A stretch of DNA of 64,000 bases from Excoecaria cochinchinensis (taxonomy: Eukaryota > Streptophyta > Magnoliopsida > Malpighiales > Euphorbiaceae): the NCBI GenBank assembly GCA_947683425.1, contig CANTUQ010000160.1, forward strand, positions 2,055,703-2,119,702, given 5' to 3'. A program made the position numbers and the translations under genes. Within the stretch, counting starts at the first letter, position 1; every line of letters begins with the position of its first letter. Positions 33,352-48,157 of this stretch are shown here, piece by piece. A model generated the notes under the pieces. That model made no database searches. It was not told the origin of the DNA and saw nothing but the letters and a program-made list of their open reading frames with translations.

Positions 33352-34384
33352 TGTAGACACCGGGTCCCGAGGCGGTCCAAGATCAGGATCACCCGATGAT
33401 GAAAGTGATGCCGGTTCACAGGCAAAAATGTCAAAAATTATGTTTCCCTTATCGAGACCTTTTTAATAAAAATAAGAAAACAGATAAATAAATATATAAT
33501 AAAAATTATAAAAAATTAGAAATAAAAAAGGGTAAGAAGTGTTATTTTTATCAAAAAATTTTAATTAAAAATTATATATTTGAAAAAGAATTTGAAAAAA
33601 AAAAGAAGAAATTTTTTTGGTGGCCATGTGCAGCCTTCCATGGAAGGCAACACATGATGTGCGGCCTCCCATGGGAAGATGTGCAGCCTCCCTTGGAAGG
33701 CCGCACGACCTCCCGCGAGGAGGCCGCACCTCGCACAACGTGAGGTGCGGCCATCCACTTGCGGGCACTCCCTGCCCTATCCCTTTCTCACCTGTAAAAC
33801 ACAATTTTGGGACCGTAAAAAATCATCTTCTTTCACGTTTTAATATTTTTTTGGAAAAATAAAATTAGAAAAGTTAGTTTGATTTTTTTCCATTCCGGGA
33901 GATGAAGAAAATAAAGGGAAATTGGCCTTCATTTCCCAGGGGGCTGCTTCTTTAAAAAAAAAAATAGGGCTTCTTCCCTAGAGAAAGAGGTGGCAGACGA
34001 GAAAAAATATTTTCAAAAATCTTAGAACTTAATTCTTCTTATTTCTAAACAAGTTTTGTTCTTGAATTGATCTGAGTAAAAAAAAAAATTTCTTTAGCTT
34101 AGTCACTCCATCAAAGCCATTTTCTTGAGTTTTTTTTTTGTTTGTGTTACAATCTTAGATTTTCTTGAATATTTTCGGTGTTTTTGCCACTGCAAACTCG
34201 ACAAGAGGACGGATTGAGACATCCTATTTCTGATCTATAAACTCTGAGGGTAAACATTCTTGGACCCATTTTTATTACTTCATTTCATTTTGTTTGCATT
34301 TACTGTTAGTATTATTATTGTTACTATTATTACTCATATTGCTTGCTACTGTTATTAATATCATCTTCATTACCTTTTTTTTTT

Positions 34385-34800
<416 letters not shown>

Positions 34801-35277
34801 TTTATTACATACACATGTGTTAGTTATGTTTTGTATTTTCTCTTGTCTCTGTATTTATTTGGTTGATTGTAAAATTATTACTAATATTTTTATTGTTATT
34901 TTTTTCTTGTTTGGGGTTTAAATGTGGTGTCACTTGTCTGAGCATTGCCGTGACCGGGTGGAGGGGGTCACTACGCTTAGGAACTTCTGTTTTGGGTGAT
35001 ACCTTACCTGTCCCCCTTTATATGATTGTGTTTGTTTGTCTGTGAATAAAACAATTTTATTTGCGCACATGTCGGGTAAAAATAACAAAAATATTTCTAT
35101 AACTAAATTGGAATTTTGTTAATAAAATTGGGACGAATGTCCCTCATTTTAGCAAAGAAATGTAAAATGTCATGAATAAAATGAAGAGTTAAGTTTTCTA
35201 AAAATGGGATCACTCATCCCGGTTTTCAATCCAACGATCAAAATAACTCTTCGATCCTTCTTTAAGTGAGTGTGAAG

Positions 35278-38200
35278 TGTAACAGCCCCAATACCGGGTT
35301 AGTCGTAAATAGTATTTTTCAAGAGTGAATAGTACTTCCGGGGTGAATAGTATTTTTCGAAATCAAAAAATATTTTATTAGACCATTGGATAGAGCTCGT
35401 CAATACGAGTCCGTAGGCGAAAATTACAGGTCAATTGGAGGTTAAACGAGTCTGAAATGGCTGAAACAGTAAATAAAAATATTTATTTCGGTGAATAGTA
35501 AAAAGTGTGCCCAGATGGGACCCACTGAAAAGTAAAAGTGGGCTCGAAAAGTGAATGTGGGACCATGAGCGGTGACATCATGATGACATAAGCAATGTCA
35601 TTATGATTAATAATAACTGTGACTCCCATTAATAGTGATAGTATCTTTGACTGGTCTGTGAATAGTGACGGTGGGTCCCATAAATAGTAACTGTGGGGCC
35701 CGTAAAAAGTGAGTCTAGGGTGAATAGTACCCAAAATTTTTTTTGCACCATCAGAAAGAGGATGTTAAGTGGAGTATAATGGTCTAATCTGGTGTAAAAA
35801 CGAGGTTAGATAAGCCCCCGAAAGTTGGTATGAAGTTTCTTTGGTTTGGTTCGATTGAATCATGGTTTGACTGAACTTTGACCGAATTTTTATAAATAGT
35901 TAGAGTGGATAAAATGGTCAACTATAAGAGGATAAAAGGCTTAAAATAATTTTTAGAAATTTTTGACAGCATTAGAATTGTATTTTACGGCAAAATCGAA
36001 TTAAGCTGAATTATACCGGTTTAAATGAACCAGACCCCAAATGGACTCTGATTGAGCTAAACTTTTGTAAGGAGACTAATTTTAATATTATGAGAATTAT
36101 GTAATTGTATGGGAGTGAAAATGAATTTAGGAACATTAAATTTCACTAAAACAGTGGAAAATGACCCGAAAAATAAAAATCGGACCAAATCGGCTCAACC
36201 ACTTTGGTTGGACCTGGTTGGGTCCAATTGGACCCATATAAAAGCACCTAAAAATCTGGAAATCCCCTTGGATTCCATTTTATTTCAGCCTTCTTCTTCC
36301 TCTCCTTTGGCCGAATTCCTCTCTCTCTTTTCTCTCCCATTTTTCTTCAATTTTTGCTTCAATTCACCTCAAGATCAAACCTCCCTAACATAATTCAGCT
36401 CATCTAGAATCCATTGGTGGTCTTAGAATTTCATTTGGAGGAGTATAAGTGGGTGAAACCTAGACTTGAAGTTTGGGTGTAAAATTGAGGTAAGAGATTT
36501 AAGAGTTTTAAATTTGGTTTTAAGGTTCTTAAAGGTAAATTAGGATGTGAGTTAGATGTTTATTTAGTTTATTTGATAAAAATAAACTTGGTTTTGATTA
36601 AATCTTAATTTTTATGTTTGGACATAATTATGTCCAATAGGTAAGGGAACCTCCAATCAAGCTAGGGGGAAGGAAAAGGAAAATTGAGGAGTATATTTCA
36701 AGGATCTAAGGTTTGTGATTGTAAATTCCATGGTAAAAATATGGATTTGGATTATGGTTGTGAATAAAGTATGTGATTTTTGCATGTTTAATTAAAATTA
36801 ACATGATATTCATGCTTAAGGATGTTAAAAATAATGGTATGGATGATTAAATTGAAGAAATAATTTTTTTGTGAAAAGTTCCTTCTTTGGTCGAATATAA
36901 TTCATGTGATTTTCATGTGTTTTCATGATGTTTTATGTATAATTATGATGGATCTATGGTATTTGGCATGTGAATTAATGAATGGTATGTGTTAGAGCAT
37001 GTGAAAATATCATGAGTATGTGATGTATCATGAGGTATGATTTTTATGTGTTTTCATAGAAATTGATGGTATGGTGATGTTATACATCATGAAATTGGCC
37101 TAAATAAATGATAAAATTGATAAAAATAATTAATTTAAATAAATTGGTATGTGGGCCGTATGCATGTATGTATGTATGCATGTGTACCATAATGAAATAA
37201 TGAGTTTACATGGCATGTGATGATGTAATGATGATAATCAGATGTGAAATGATAAAATGGTATGAAAAAGAATAAGATATTATGATGATATACCATAAAA
37301 TATATGTATGTCATATTAATAATGTAAAAAATAAAATAATATTGCCCTATGTAGTGATCTGGTAGTCAAGTTTAGTTCAGGATATGTTGACATGCCATAG
37401 GGACATAAGACCGCGGGTGTGAGCATGGCATCTCACTTTTTAAATAGGCCAATGATAGTCCTATTTCACTGTATCTGAATATTTCATTGTACTGTATTGT
37501 ATTTAAGACAGTGGTGGTCCCACAGGACTCCCCTGGTATTTCTGTGAACTTCTAAAGTTCATGTCTCGTTTATCCTGTATATAGAGTCTGCTAGTGTGTT
37601 ACAGGGGCACAATTATAAAAATAAGATTAAAATGGTTAAAATGTGATTAAAATAATATTTATGTGGAAAAATGACATAAATATAATTATTTAAAAAGTTT
37701 GAGGGTAAAATGGTAATTTTGTGTATATGTGTGTTAAGAATGATTAATAAGGGTAAAAATGTAAATAAATGGTTAAATATAAAAATTGGCCACTTTATAG
37801 GGGTAAAAATGTAACTTGGCATCAAAATGGTAATTGGAGGGTAAAATTGTAATTTGGCATGTAAATTAGTGATAAAATAGTGATATTGTTGAATTAAAAA
37901 TAAATTAGTGGCATAATTGTAATATTATTGAAATTAGAATGAACTAGTGGCATAATGGTAAAATAAGTGAAATTAAAATGAACTAATGGCATTTTTGTCA
38001 TTTTGAAAAAGTTTAAGGATATAAGTAAAATATTACCTTAAGTTAAGGATAAAATGGTAATTAAGATTATTTATGTGATTAATTGTGTAATTGCCCTGAT
38101 CATGAAATTTAAAAATAATTAAATATAATATTGCATGAATAATTAGTAATTAAATGTAATGTGTTTAATTATGAATATTAAATATTATTATTGTGAATAC

Positions 38201-38950
38201 TATTATGCATGAAAAATTAAATTAAGTGGAAATTTATGAAATTGCAATCACCACTGACCATATTTAATACTCAACACGTAGTCTTATTTGACTGCGTATA
38301 GGTACTCTGTAAGATTTTGGGAGCAGTGCATACCTCACACTTTGGAAGTGGTATGGAAGAATTTATTCGGAATATTTAAGTATGTTAAGAAGTTTGGCAT
38401 GTATATGACTTATAGTATTCTTTTGGGTTTTGGTCTGTAATAGATTGTTAAAACTTCACTAGTTTATATTTGTCTGGGCATGCCTAATAATTAGTAGAAA
38501 TTAAGTTAAACAATTGGTAAAGTAAAATATAGATTTTCGAGTTAAAGGAAAATTGACCGGATGAATAGTAATTTAGACAGTTATAGGTCAATCGGCATAA
38601 TTGATAACGAATTAAAAATAGTAAATATTAAGTTTGATGATTAATTAATAAGTATTAATAGACTTAAATAAATTGTCTTTACCATACAGCACTATTCACA
38701 CAGTATTATACATACGGTACTATTCATAAATATGATACTATTCATACATACGGTACTATTCATGTATACGGTATTATGAAAAAAAATACCGGTTTTAATT
38801 AATTGTCTATTTAATAACCTGAATAGTTTAATTAGGTTAACCGGATTAAAATGAACAGTTATTTAATCGGATAATAAAATATTAGAGTGTATGTTAGTTC
38901 AGTGCGGTGGCACCAGGTATTCGTATCACATACGAGTATAAGGCACTACA
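35278..38950 (+). mobile_element. 5' LTR of element B
   Basis: 3673 bp, TGTAACAGCCCC to GGCACTACA. Matches 52794-57028 throughout once E is removed. The middle and 3' parts (about 37000-38300) are C-poor on this strand. No gene; the frame at 36109-36393 occurs in both LTRs downstream of the TATA box but is not conserved as protein elsewhere. Confidence 0.95.
36236..36246 (+). promoter_or_regulatory. Candidate TATA box, 5' LTR of B
   Basis: CATATAAAAGC, preceded by GGGTCCAATTGGACC; the same arrangement is kept at 53749-53760. Transcription would start a few tens of bases downstream. Confidence 0.6.
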
Positions 38951-38955
38951 AGTAT

Positions 38956-38967
38956 TGGTATCAGAGC
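38956..38967 (+). promoter_or_regulatory. Primer-binding site of element B (initiator Met tRNA)
   Basis: TGGTATCAGAGC five bases after the LTR end; standard plant initiator-Met-tRNA site. Confidence 0.95.
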
Positions 38968-39100
38968 TCCGGTTTAGGTGGCTCTAAGATCGGAGTGGGT
39001 CAATTGGATTAGTATAAGTACATGTAAATGCCAACTAATTTTTGGACAGTATAGTTATGTGAGGCTAATGTATGCTTGCTCCTTGTGTTAGATCGCAAGT

Positions 39101-39413
39101 ATGGCTTCAGATAAAGGTCGTCGTGATAGTGATGTGGAGAGTGCCGCATCAATTAGTATTAGTCAATCGAGGTTGCCTCGTCATCAGGCTACTTCGTCAA
39201 TTGTTGCTCCTCCTCAGCAGCAGCCTGAGTTTATGAATATGATGGCAAATTTTTATTAGTTTCTGTAATCTCAACAGCAGCCTCGAGATCCTGAATAGTA
39301 GTTAGCTCCATCTAGACGGAGAGCGATTTTGGAACAGATTAAGAGATTGGGAGCGGAGGATTTTTATGGTCGTGATCCTTTGACTCCAATTCAGGCAGAG
39401 GAGTGATTGTTTA
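39101..39413 (+). pseudogene. Element B gag, N-terminal part
   Basis: Starts at 39101 (MASDKGRRDSDVESA). A Gln/Pro-rich segment leads to LEQIKRLGAEDFYGRDPLTP, the usual start of the Tekay gag core. In-frame stops at 39257, 39266, 39296 and 39299 (TAG, TAA, TAG, TAG) stand in a Gln-rich run, and a TGA at 39403 where Trp is expected. At 39413 the gene is cut by solo LTR C; it resumes at 48498 in phase, after the gttta duplication. Confidence 0.9.
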
Positions 39414-41263
39414 TGTAACACCCCCAACTCCCACACGTAGCATAACGAAGGACAGAGAGCTACGGTGAGCGAAGGGTGCTACCGGACGAGACACTTCCTT
39501 AGTAAAACAGAAGACGGAATAATAAAATTTCTAGCATCTAGAACCTCAACCACATACACATCCTAAACTTATCTCACATACACTATCATTCGCACTAAAG
39601 ATTATTACATCTCATTACAAATGCTAAATAAATGAAGTTTAATTACATGCCGAAATCAAAAACACTTCCTATGAAAATCTAGCGACTCGTTGGCCAAAAC
39701 TCAGCGGACCGCTGTGCTACTCTGATCTCCTAACCTGCACGGACAAACAACCGTGCTAAGCGATAACGCTTAGTTGGGCGAAACCAATAATGGGCAGCCA
39801 CTCACAGTGGTTGCCGAGGTAAACACATGCAAATCAATATATATATACACATAAACATAAAGTACACCGGTTAAAACTATCATAAATTCGTATTCTTATT
39901 CTCATATGAAAACCTAAACAATTTCGTAAACACACTCGTTTATATACCATAACCAGAAATAACTTAATTACCTTTTTAAATCACAATAACCTTATACTTA
40001 CTAATTGTTTACCTAATTCATTTTATTAACCAAATTAATAGTTATACCTCATAGGTTACCAAAAATACATTTTTGCTAGTCAGAAATATTAAGCCTTACC
40101 AATTCCCATACTTACTAGTAGTTCCAAAATCTTGCAGATAATAGTATTACTACTTAAGTCAAAACCTTTCATTTGTTCAAACCATTACATATTCAAAACT
40201 AAACAAAATATTTTGATTCTCATATTTGGTTCGGGCTTGAAATAAATATTCCAAGCTTCCTATGTATCCCTATAGTAGGGAATCAGAACCACGTAGTTCT
40301 ACAGAAAACTTTTATACTTAAATAATCCAAAATTAACTCTAAATCCTTTCTTAAATTCGGTATCTATTTCATTCTTACCACTTTATTTCCTTTTAACTAT
40401 AAATCAATATGCAATCATCATGTCCATCAAAAACTAACAAACATTACACAAAGATTCCTTACTGATATACTTACATTGGTCATCCAAGCTAATGTTCAGA
40501 AGACAAGCAATTACATAACATACCTGTGTTCCCAATTCAAGCATGTAAACGAATATATACATAAAATTCATTCATTGATTATTCAAATATAGAAAACATG
40601 CATATCAATTATTTCAATTTTTCTTTACAAAGACTTCATACAGACCATCATACTCTTAACCTTTAAACTGATTTATAACATGTATTATCCAAATACGAAT
40701 TCACATGAAATCAGGATTTATACACACACGCTTATTTGAATAAACATTATTTATTTTATCTCTTAACATTTAACAGACATTGCCTTAATACACAAAACAT
40801 AAAGGTACCCGAAAATACGACACATTTCACATTCGAGTCCATAAAAGATCCAGAACATTTGAGTGCGTAAAGCACGAGCTTAACATTTCCGTAAACACTT
40901 TCAAATGCTTATTCACATAGCTATTTGCACATCATCACAAAACTTATCAATTCATTCACGTTCTGTTATTCTTTTAATTACCTGCTAAGTCAAAGGGGTG
41001 GATAAGCGAGTAAACAGAACACATTGGGGGCACTCGAGGGTACAATCGAAAAGCAACATCTTTATTTTCTCATAAAAAACGTTTTCACATTGGGGGATCT
41101 TAAACAAGATCCAAACACATTGAGGATTGCGAGGATCTAAACGTGGACCTGATCAAGGTCCAAACATAATAAAGGGGCTGCAGCATCAGAACTCTATAGG
41201 CATGCCTATCTATCCACGACCGACTCACGCAAGCTAAATTTTCCATATCATTATTGAATTCAT

Positions 41264-44200
41264 TATAACACCCTTATACCCGTAAATGATGCGGATACCG
41301 GATGTCACATCACTGCACTGCATTGCTAATCACTGATGATACACTTGAAAGCTCTGAAATTTATTTTGTTTCCATAACATACACAATAATACATATACAA
41401 TAAGCATAACATTACACTAACATATAACTTACCTACTTATACCATAATTTTACCCAACTACAATCGTATACATGCCATGCAGATTCTTCGGTCCTTGCTG
41501 TCGCTAAATCTTCGATTGCTTCTATGTCTTCGGCCACGTCTAACCTTTACAACCTGCGCGCAATAACATTTACGCGCTGAGCATTAAAATGCTCAGTGGT
41601 GGATACTTATCCTAAGTTTTTCCATACTAATCCTACATGCTTGTTCACTTAATTATTTTACTGTGTTTGGATTATGGAGGCGATTATTTCTAAGTCTTTT
41701 AAAACAATTTATAACATACTTTAATGGTGTTCACTAACCTTATCTTCGTCATTACCACTACTATCACTAATTAATGTCTTTACCTTTATCACCACTCTGC
41801 AATTCGTTATTCACTAGCATACCATTTACAATTTCACTATCACTCACACAGTTAACATTTACACTTATTGATTCCACTGTCATTTGCACTGTTAATCTGT
41901 GCACTTATCGATTTCATTATCATTTACACTGTTAATCTTTATAGCTATCAATTTCCACTATTATTTGCTAATTCCGATGTTTTACTTTATCTATTGGTTT
42001 CACTCTTATTATAACTATTGTGATTAACTTTATTATGTGAATTAATGACTCTTGTCGCTTAATACTTTGTTTGATTTATCATTTACGATCAATTTCATAT
42101 GTACTTCCTTTTTAATACCTTTACCTTTGTAAATAATCTATTAGATTCTTCCTTTAATTTGTATACTCAATTGCCATTTAATTCCGGACACTAAATTATT
42201 TATTAACTTACTTATAATTTTATCATTATTTCACTACTAGTAACACTGAGCAAATACTATTACTTTCTTTGCGTTTCTAATATTTCCTTTACTCATTTAC
42301 ACTATACTAACTCTCTTCGGTTAATGTCATTTATTACGTTAAATCTTCCAATAAGTCATTTACTTAAATTAATTTCAATTGCATTTACTCTTATATGGTT
42401 ATCACTATACATTAATCTCTATATTATTTCTTCCCTTACTATTTCGATTCTACACTTATAAAAAATTTTACTTTACGATATCACTTATCCACTTCATTTC
42501 ACTTATACACTCATTTTGTTTAACAGTTTCCACTTATCACTTATCTATCGATTGACTTATAGCTGTCTCTTCCTACTATTCATTTGGTCCACACATACGT
42601 CACTAAAATTTCCATTTCTAATATGTTATTTCTTTATCGATTCTGGTCACTTATATTATTACTCACATTAACACCCTGTCTATTTTCTTTTATCTTAACA
42701 ATGTTTATTAATCACTCCGTCGTTTATCACCTTTTCTATATAAATCTTTATTTTCCAATATACTTAATTAGGCACTTCGAACATTTAATTTATTTCATCT
42801 ATACTTAGTTTGTTAATCCTTCTTATTACCTTTATTCAATTAATCTACATTGTTGCTTAATTCACTATAGTCTCTCTTAACAATTAACTCTACAAAAATA
42901 ATCCCTCTTTATGTCTTACAATTAAAACACTATCTCTTCATTTCACTTGATTAATATTATCATTATTATCTACCTCATTATTTATTTTCGAATATCCTCT
43001 TTTAAATTTTCATATATATATAACCAATTTATCAATTCATTTAGTGGTATATTTCTCTCTCAATTTGCACTTAAACATTATTATTAGCCTTGCTATGATC
43101 AATTCCGATTAAGTCTAATAAATTTCACTTATTTACAATAATGCCACTAATTTACTTATTTACCCTTCATTGCCGCTAACATTATAGCTAAGTTATAAAT
43201 CAATTATATTCATTGTACACTTAATATTCAATCGATCAATATAATTCTAAAATTCTTAATTATTCACTCCCTAATTACAAACACGCACTTATTGTTATGC
43301 TCTTTTTATAATTTCATTTTAATCCCTTCTTTCATGTCAATTTACAATTTAGTCGTTAGTTATTACAAAATTGTCATTACTTAATTTCATTATTACATTA
43401 CTTAATTATTTAGCATACAAATTTTCATCTAATCAATATCATAATATTTCTTTCACATTACACTTTAGTCCCCACAATATTCATTAATTTCCACATCACC
43501 ACTTCAATTCACTATAATTACAATCATACGACTAGTTATAATTAATCTCACTATTAACTCACAAATTCCATTTTAATCCTTAAACCACTCATTTAAATCA
43601 TTTATTCATTTATCCACAAATTTTCACTACCTATGATTTAATTAATTAAATCTAATAATTTATTCAATTATTTTCTCAATATATTGATCCACTAAAATTC
43701 ATTAATTAATTAACTATACTACTAATTTGCTAATTAACATATTTTTATACTAATTTACTAATTAATCTCATTTCAATTATAATATTTATTAAATCACTCT
43801 AATTACATTAATTATACATATATTCCATAATTACTCCACCAATTACAATTATTTACACTTAAGTCCTTAATCTTTTCACTTAATTCCATATACATCCCTA
43901 ACTTTTTCATTAATTACATCTATGTCCCATCTTTTACATTAATTACATTTATGTCCCATCTTTTACCATAATACCATCCATGTCCTTTCTTTTTCACTAA
44001 TTCCCTTTATGTCCTTATTTTTCACTTAATTACCATTTTGCCCTCACTTATTCAATAGTTACCATTCTTACCTTATTTACTTTCCATTTTACACTTTTAC
44101 CCCTATTTACTTTTTTAATTACTATTTTACCCTTTTTACACTTAAATACCACTTTTAACCTTATAATTTCACTAAATTACGATTAGGTCCTTATTTTATC

Positions 44201-46542
44201 ACTTTTTCACTATTTTACTATTTTAACCTCACATTTTATCAAAATTACAATTTTACCCTTCCACTTACACTTTTTACCTAACTTGCTCACTTTTTGCCAA
44301 CTTTTTGTAAAATTATCGTTTTACCCCTAAACTTTCTATTTACTTCATTTAGTCCCGTTTTCACTCATTTTCACTTTTATCACTACTTTAATCATTCTTA
44401 TCACTTATTTATCATTATGCCCCTAGTATGAACCTGGTAGAAAATCTACTGACAGGATATGCGGGACATGGATCCCACAGACCCATTACACTATAAAATG
44501 ATCCCAATAGTACCATTTTCACTGCACTGCATTACACTGATCAATGTAATCACTGGATACACTGTAAACACTGAACACTGCACTGGGATAGACCGTCATT
44601 GGTCTATCAATAGCGAGTCGCCATGACTCGTACCGCGGTGTGGAATCCCTATGGCTAGCCAATTATATCCTGGACTAGATTTCACTACCAGATAACTACT
44701 AAGGGCAATATTTCATCATTATTCATATAAATATCACACTTTATCATCATACACATTTCACATGCACATTATTCTCACTTGCAATTTTGCATACACACTC
44801 ATCTATCATTATATAGGCATAATATGACATTATATTCCATACCTTATCAAAATATACACAATTATCACTATGTATATCATTCGGCCAAGGATACCATTTT
44901 TCATACCATGCACTATAATTTTGTTTATCCACTCAATCTCACTTATTCCATGTTATACATGTCAAATATATCATTATTATACCATATATCATCACATATC
45001 CCATTATTTTTCCATTATATTCAATTCGGCCATACACTCACTCACACACGATGGTTTATTTTAATTCCTTTATTTACTCAATTATATATTACACTTACTA
45101 TACATGTTATAATCATCAATTACATACCTTAAAACCCATTAGAACTTTAAGTTTTCCTAAGAATATCATTTGGCCAACACTTTAACATTTCATTATGATT
45201 TCTTTTCATACTTTTAATTATTCCATCTTATATTACACATGTTATACATATTATAAACATCATTTACATCCTTTAAAACTCACTAAAACATAATAGTTCC
45301 TTTAGTATACTATTCGGCCAACACTATGTTTTTCATAATAATGTATTTTAATTTCATCTAATCATATTTATACACTATATTAAGTCCATAGATTATGAAT
45401 ATCATAATAGATTTAATTAAACATGCCTAAATCTCATGTTTACACTTGGACATAACCTACAACATGTACAAAATCAATAGAAAAGGAAGGATAATGTATC
45501 CACTCACCTTAGATTCTTGATCTCCACTTCTTAAACTTCTTTTCCATAGCCTTAGTCCTTTGAAACCACTTCCACCATAAAAGTTCCTCAAATCTTGACA
45601 TAAACTTTGCACACTTGATTTTCCCAACTTCCAGTGCTCCAAATGGACTCCAAGAACTGCTATATGATTGTATAGGAGCTGAACTTTGTCTAGGAGGTTG
45701 AATTTTGGAGAAATATTGGAAGAAAGATGAAGAAAAATGGTGGAGAAGTGAAGAAAACCCATTCTTTTTTAGAGAAGAAGAAGGAGGTCGGTTTTGGATG
45801 GATTTCTCTAGATAAATATAGCCTCCTCTCTCCTTATATTGGCCTTAAATGAACAAAACCGGTCCAACCAAGGTGGCCCAACCGATTTAAACCAAAATTT
45901 TGGTTTTTCGGTTCAATTGCACTTTTCCACAGCATTTATATGTTCCTCTAATTATTTTCACTTATAACCAATTCCATTGATCTTAAAACATCAAAAATAG
46001 GCTCCCTGCAAATTTTTACCTCAATTGGAGTCCACTTGGGCCTCGGTTCACTTAACCTCGGTTCGATTTGATTAATTTTTCTTCTGCTGTAAAATACAGC
46101 GCTAAAGCTGTCAAAATTCATAGAAATCACTTCCATTACATTATTTAACTCACTTAACATCTATTAGGCCTCATTAACCACTTATAACCCGTTGGTAAAA
46201 TCTCGGTCAAACCCCAGTTCAAATTGAACCGAACCGGAGGCCAACTTCAAACTGACTTTCGGAGTTCAATATAACTCCGTTTTTAGTTCTGATTTCACCA
46301 CTAAACTCCTTACGGCCCACAGATCAATTTTGCAAAATTAAAATTTTTTAGGCGCTGGACAGCCGGGTCCACTGTACAGCCACCCCGGTATCACCTGACC
46401 CGAAATGATTATAATTTTAACACACTTAACACTAGAGTTTCACACTAGCAAATTCATTCTCTACACAGTTTGACACTGCGATTATCATGATAATACTGGA
46501 ATTACACTCTGATACTTCTAGACCGGTATTTGGGCCATTACA
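41264..46542 (-). mobile_element. Solo Tekay LTR D (minus)
   Basis: 5279 bp. Plus-strand ends TATAACACCC (41264, a decayed TGTAAC) and GGGCCATTACA (46542), flanked by ttcat at 41259-41263 and 46543-46547. The minus-strand start TGTAATGGCCCAAATACCGG and a block at 44430-44710 resemble the LTRs of B (37345-37620, opposite strand), so it is a longer relative of that family. No coding domain. Plus strand is strongly G-poor over 41640-44400. It is the youngest layer on this branch: inside C, inside B, inside J. Confidence 0.92.
45807..45820 (-). promoter_or_regulatory. Candidate TATA box, LTR D
   Basis: Minus strand GGCTATATTTATCT about 0.73 kb from the LTR 5' end, in a setting like the TATA region of B (GGCCAATATAAGGAGAGAG upstream). 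Position and sequence only. Confidence 0.4.
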
Positions 46543-47089
46543 TTCATCACGTTTCACTTATATATATACATTCCATTAAATACTTGTAACGTTCTTTTAT
46601 GATCACATGCATTCATATATTTACATATCATATGTACAATTATATTTATCATATTCAAAACTAATCACGTGTGGTTTCATAGATCGAGGTATTCATAAGA
46701 ACATATTCAACGTAATCATATTATTAACCATCATGCATTCATTTAAACTGAACAGATAAACTTACATTTCATTATACATATACATTTATAACACTATAAT
46801 AGTAGATCAAATTTTCATATTTCAATAATTACTATGCATGGGAACACATTGAATAATTCACATTTTAAATCATATATGCATAGCATAAGTGAGAAACCAT
46901 TCAAAGAAGAAGATCTTTCAAAAACATTTTGAAATAGAGAGGGGACTGTCGTGATCGCGACCAAAGGTCACGCTCGTGACAATGGCCAAACTTGCCCTGT
47001 GGACAAGGAATCTAGCACAAGTTGTGCTTAGAGACATGACTCGTGAAGGCAAATCACAGAGGAACAAAGCAGCGCAAGAGGGAGAGGAG

Positions 47090-47335
47090 ACTGTCACGAG
47101 TCGTGCATAGCGGCACGACTCGTGCACCATGTGCACGTCTCGTGCACCATGTGCACGTCTCGTGCACAAGTGCACGACTAGTGCACCCCAACATGTGCAC
47201 GTCTCGTGCACCCCAACATGTGCACGTCTCGTGCACAAGTGCACGACTAGTGCACCCCAACATGTGCACGTCTCGTGCACCCCAACATGTGCACGTCTCG
47301 TGCACAAGTGCACGACTAGTGCACCCCAACACCGA
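47090..47335 (+). repeat. 69-bp tandem array of GTGCAC palindromes in LTR C
   Basis: TGCACAAGTGCACGACTAG recurs at 47163, 47232 and 47301 (69-bp period). Each unit is built from about 25-bp subunits TGTGCACGTCTCGTGCACCC. The palindrome GTGCAC occurs many times. Open frames on both strands here are repeat artefacts. Confidence 0.93.
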
Positions 47336-48147
47336 TAACTGGTAGCGAAGAATGCATCTCTGTCACGATCGCAACAAGTATCGTGCTCGCGATAGAGTCG
47401 CGTTTTACAGATTCCAGCAAAAATTTGCAGAAATTCTTCTTCCAAAAATCACACCCAAAACTCCCATTTAATTCCGACTTCAACTCAACGCAAATAGCTC
47501 ATTCAAAATCTCATAATTAACACAAAACCCAACTTTTATTCCAACTATTACAATCAAATCATAATCAAATTCTTTAAATTGACAATCAGCAAAACAACTT
47601 CAAAATTCCAATTAAAACACAATTTGGTTCAATAATCCACATATAAAACATCTTAACCCAAAGTTATTCAAACACATAACACTTGGAACATATCTAAACA
47701 ATTTTAACTCCATAAAATTTCCAGAAGATTAAATAAAATCCCAAATCAAAATATACCTCAAAATAACAAAAACCCTAACCTCAACTCCTTTGCTCCTATT
47801 AGCTTCTTAGATGATCTTTCTTGCTTCCAAACTCATTCAAGATCTTTCTCATCCAAGAATTCTCATCCAAAACACATAAACATATACAAAACATAAATCT
47901 AGAGTTAAGAATCTAATCAAAAGAAATCAAAGAAATCAAACTGGAACTTACCTTTCCAACACAATCTTCACTTAACTCTCTCACTCAAACACTTGGACTT
48001 AAAGATTTTATGATCAAAATTTTTAAAGCTGGAATAAAGAGGGGAAATGGCAATGGAAGCGGAAGAAGAAAAGAAGAAGAAGAGAAGAAGAAGAGGGACC
48101 AACGTGAGGGTAGGCAGAAAATCTACCTCTCACATATTTCTCTCTCT

Positions 48148-48157
48148 CCTTTTATAC
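48148..48157 (-). promoter_or_regulatory. Candidate TATA box, LTR C
   Basis: Minus strand GTATAAAAGG, about 340 bp from the LTR 5' end, followed by a purine-rich GAGAGAGAG stretch; placed like the box in LTR A. Confidence 0.6.

Noticed and set aside
36109..36393. 94-residue frame downstream of the TATA box, repeated at 53630-53908
   Set aside because: Its duplication simply reflects the two LTRs of B, and it spans the TATA box and transcription start region; no recognisable protein.
42584..45132. Several 60-117 residue open frames in LTR D
   Set aside because: AT-rich, G-poor LTR sequence with no conserved motif; no counterpart in LTR B.
46918..47445. Cys/His-rich overlapping open frames on both strands
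   Set aside because: They arise from the 69-bp GTGCAC tandem array; every frame is open because the unit length is a multiple of three and lacks stops.
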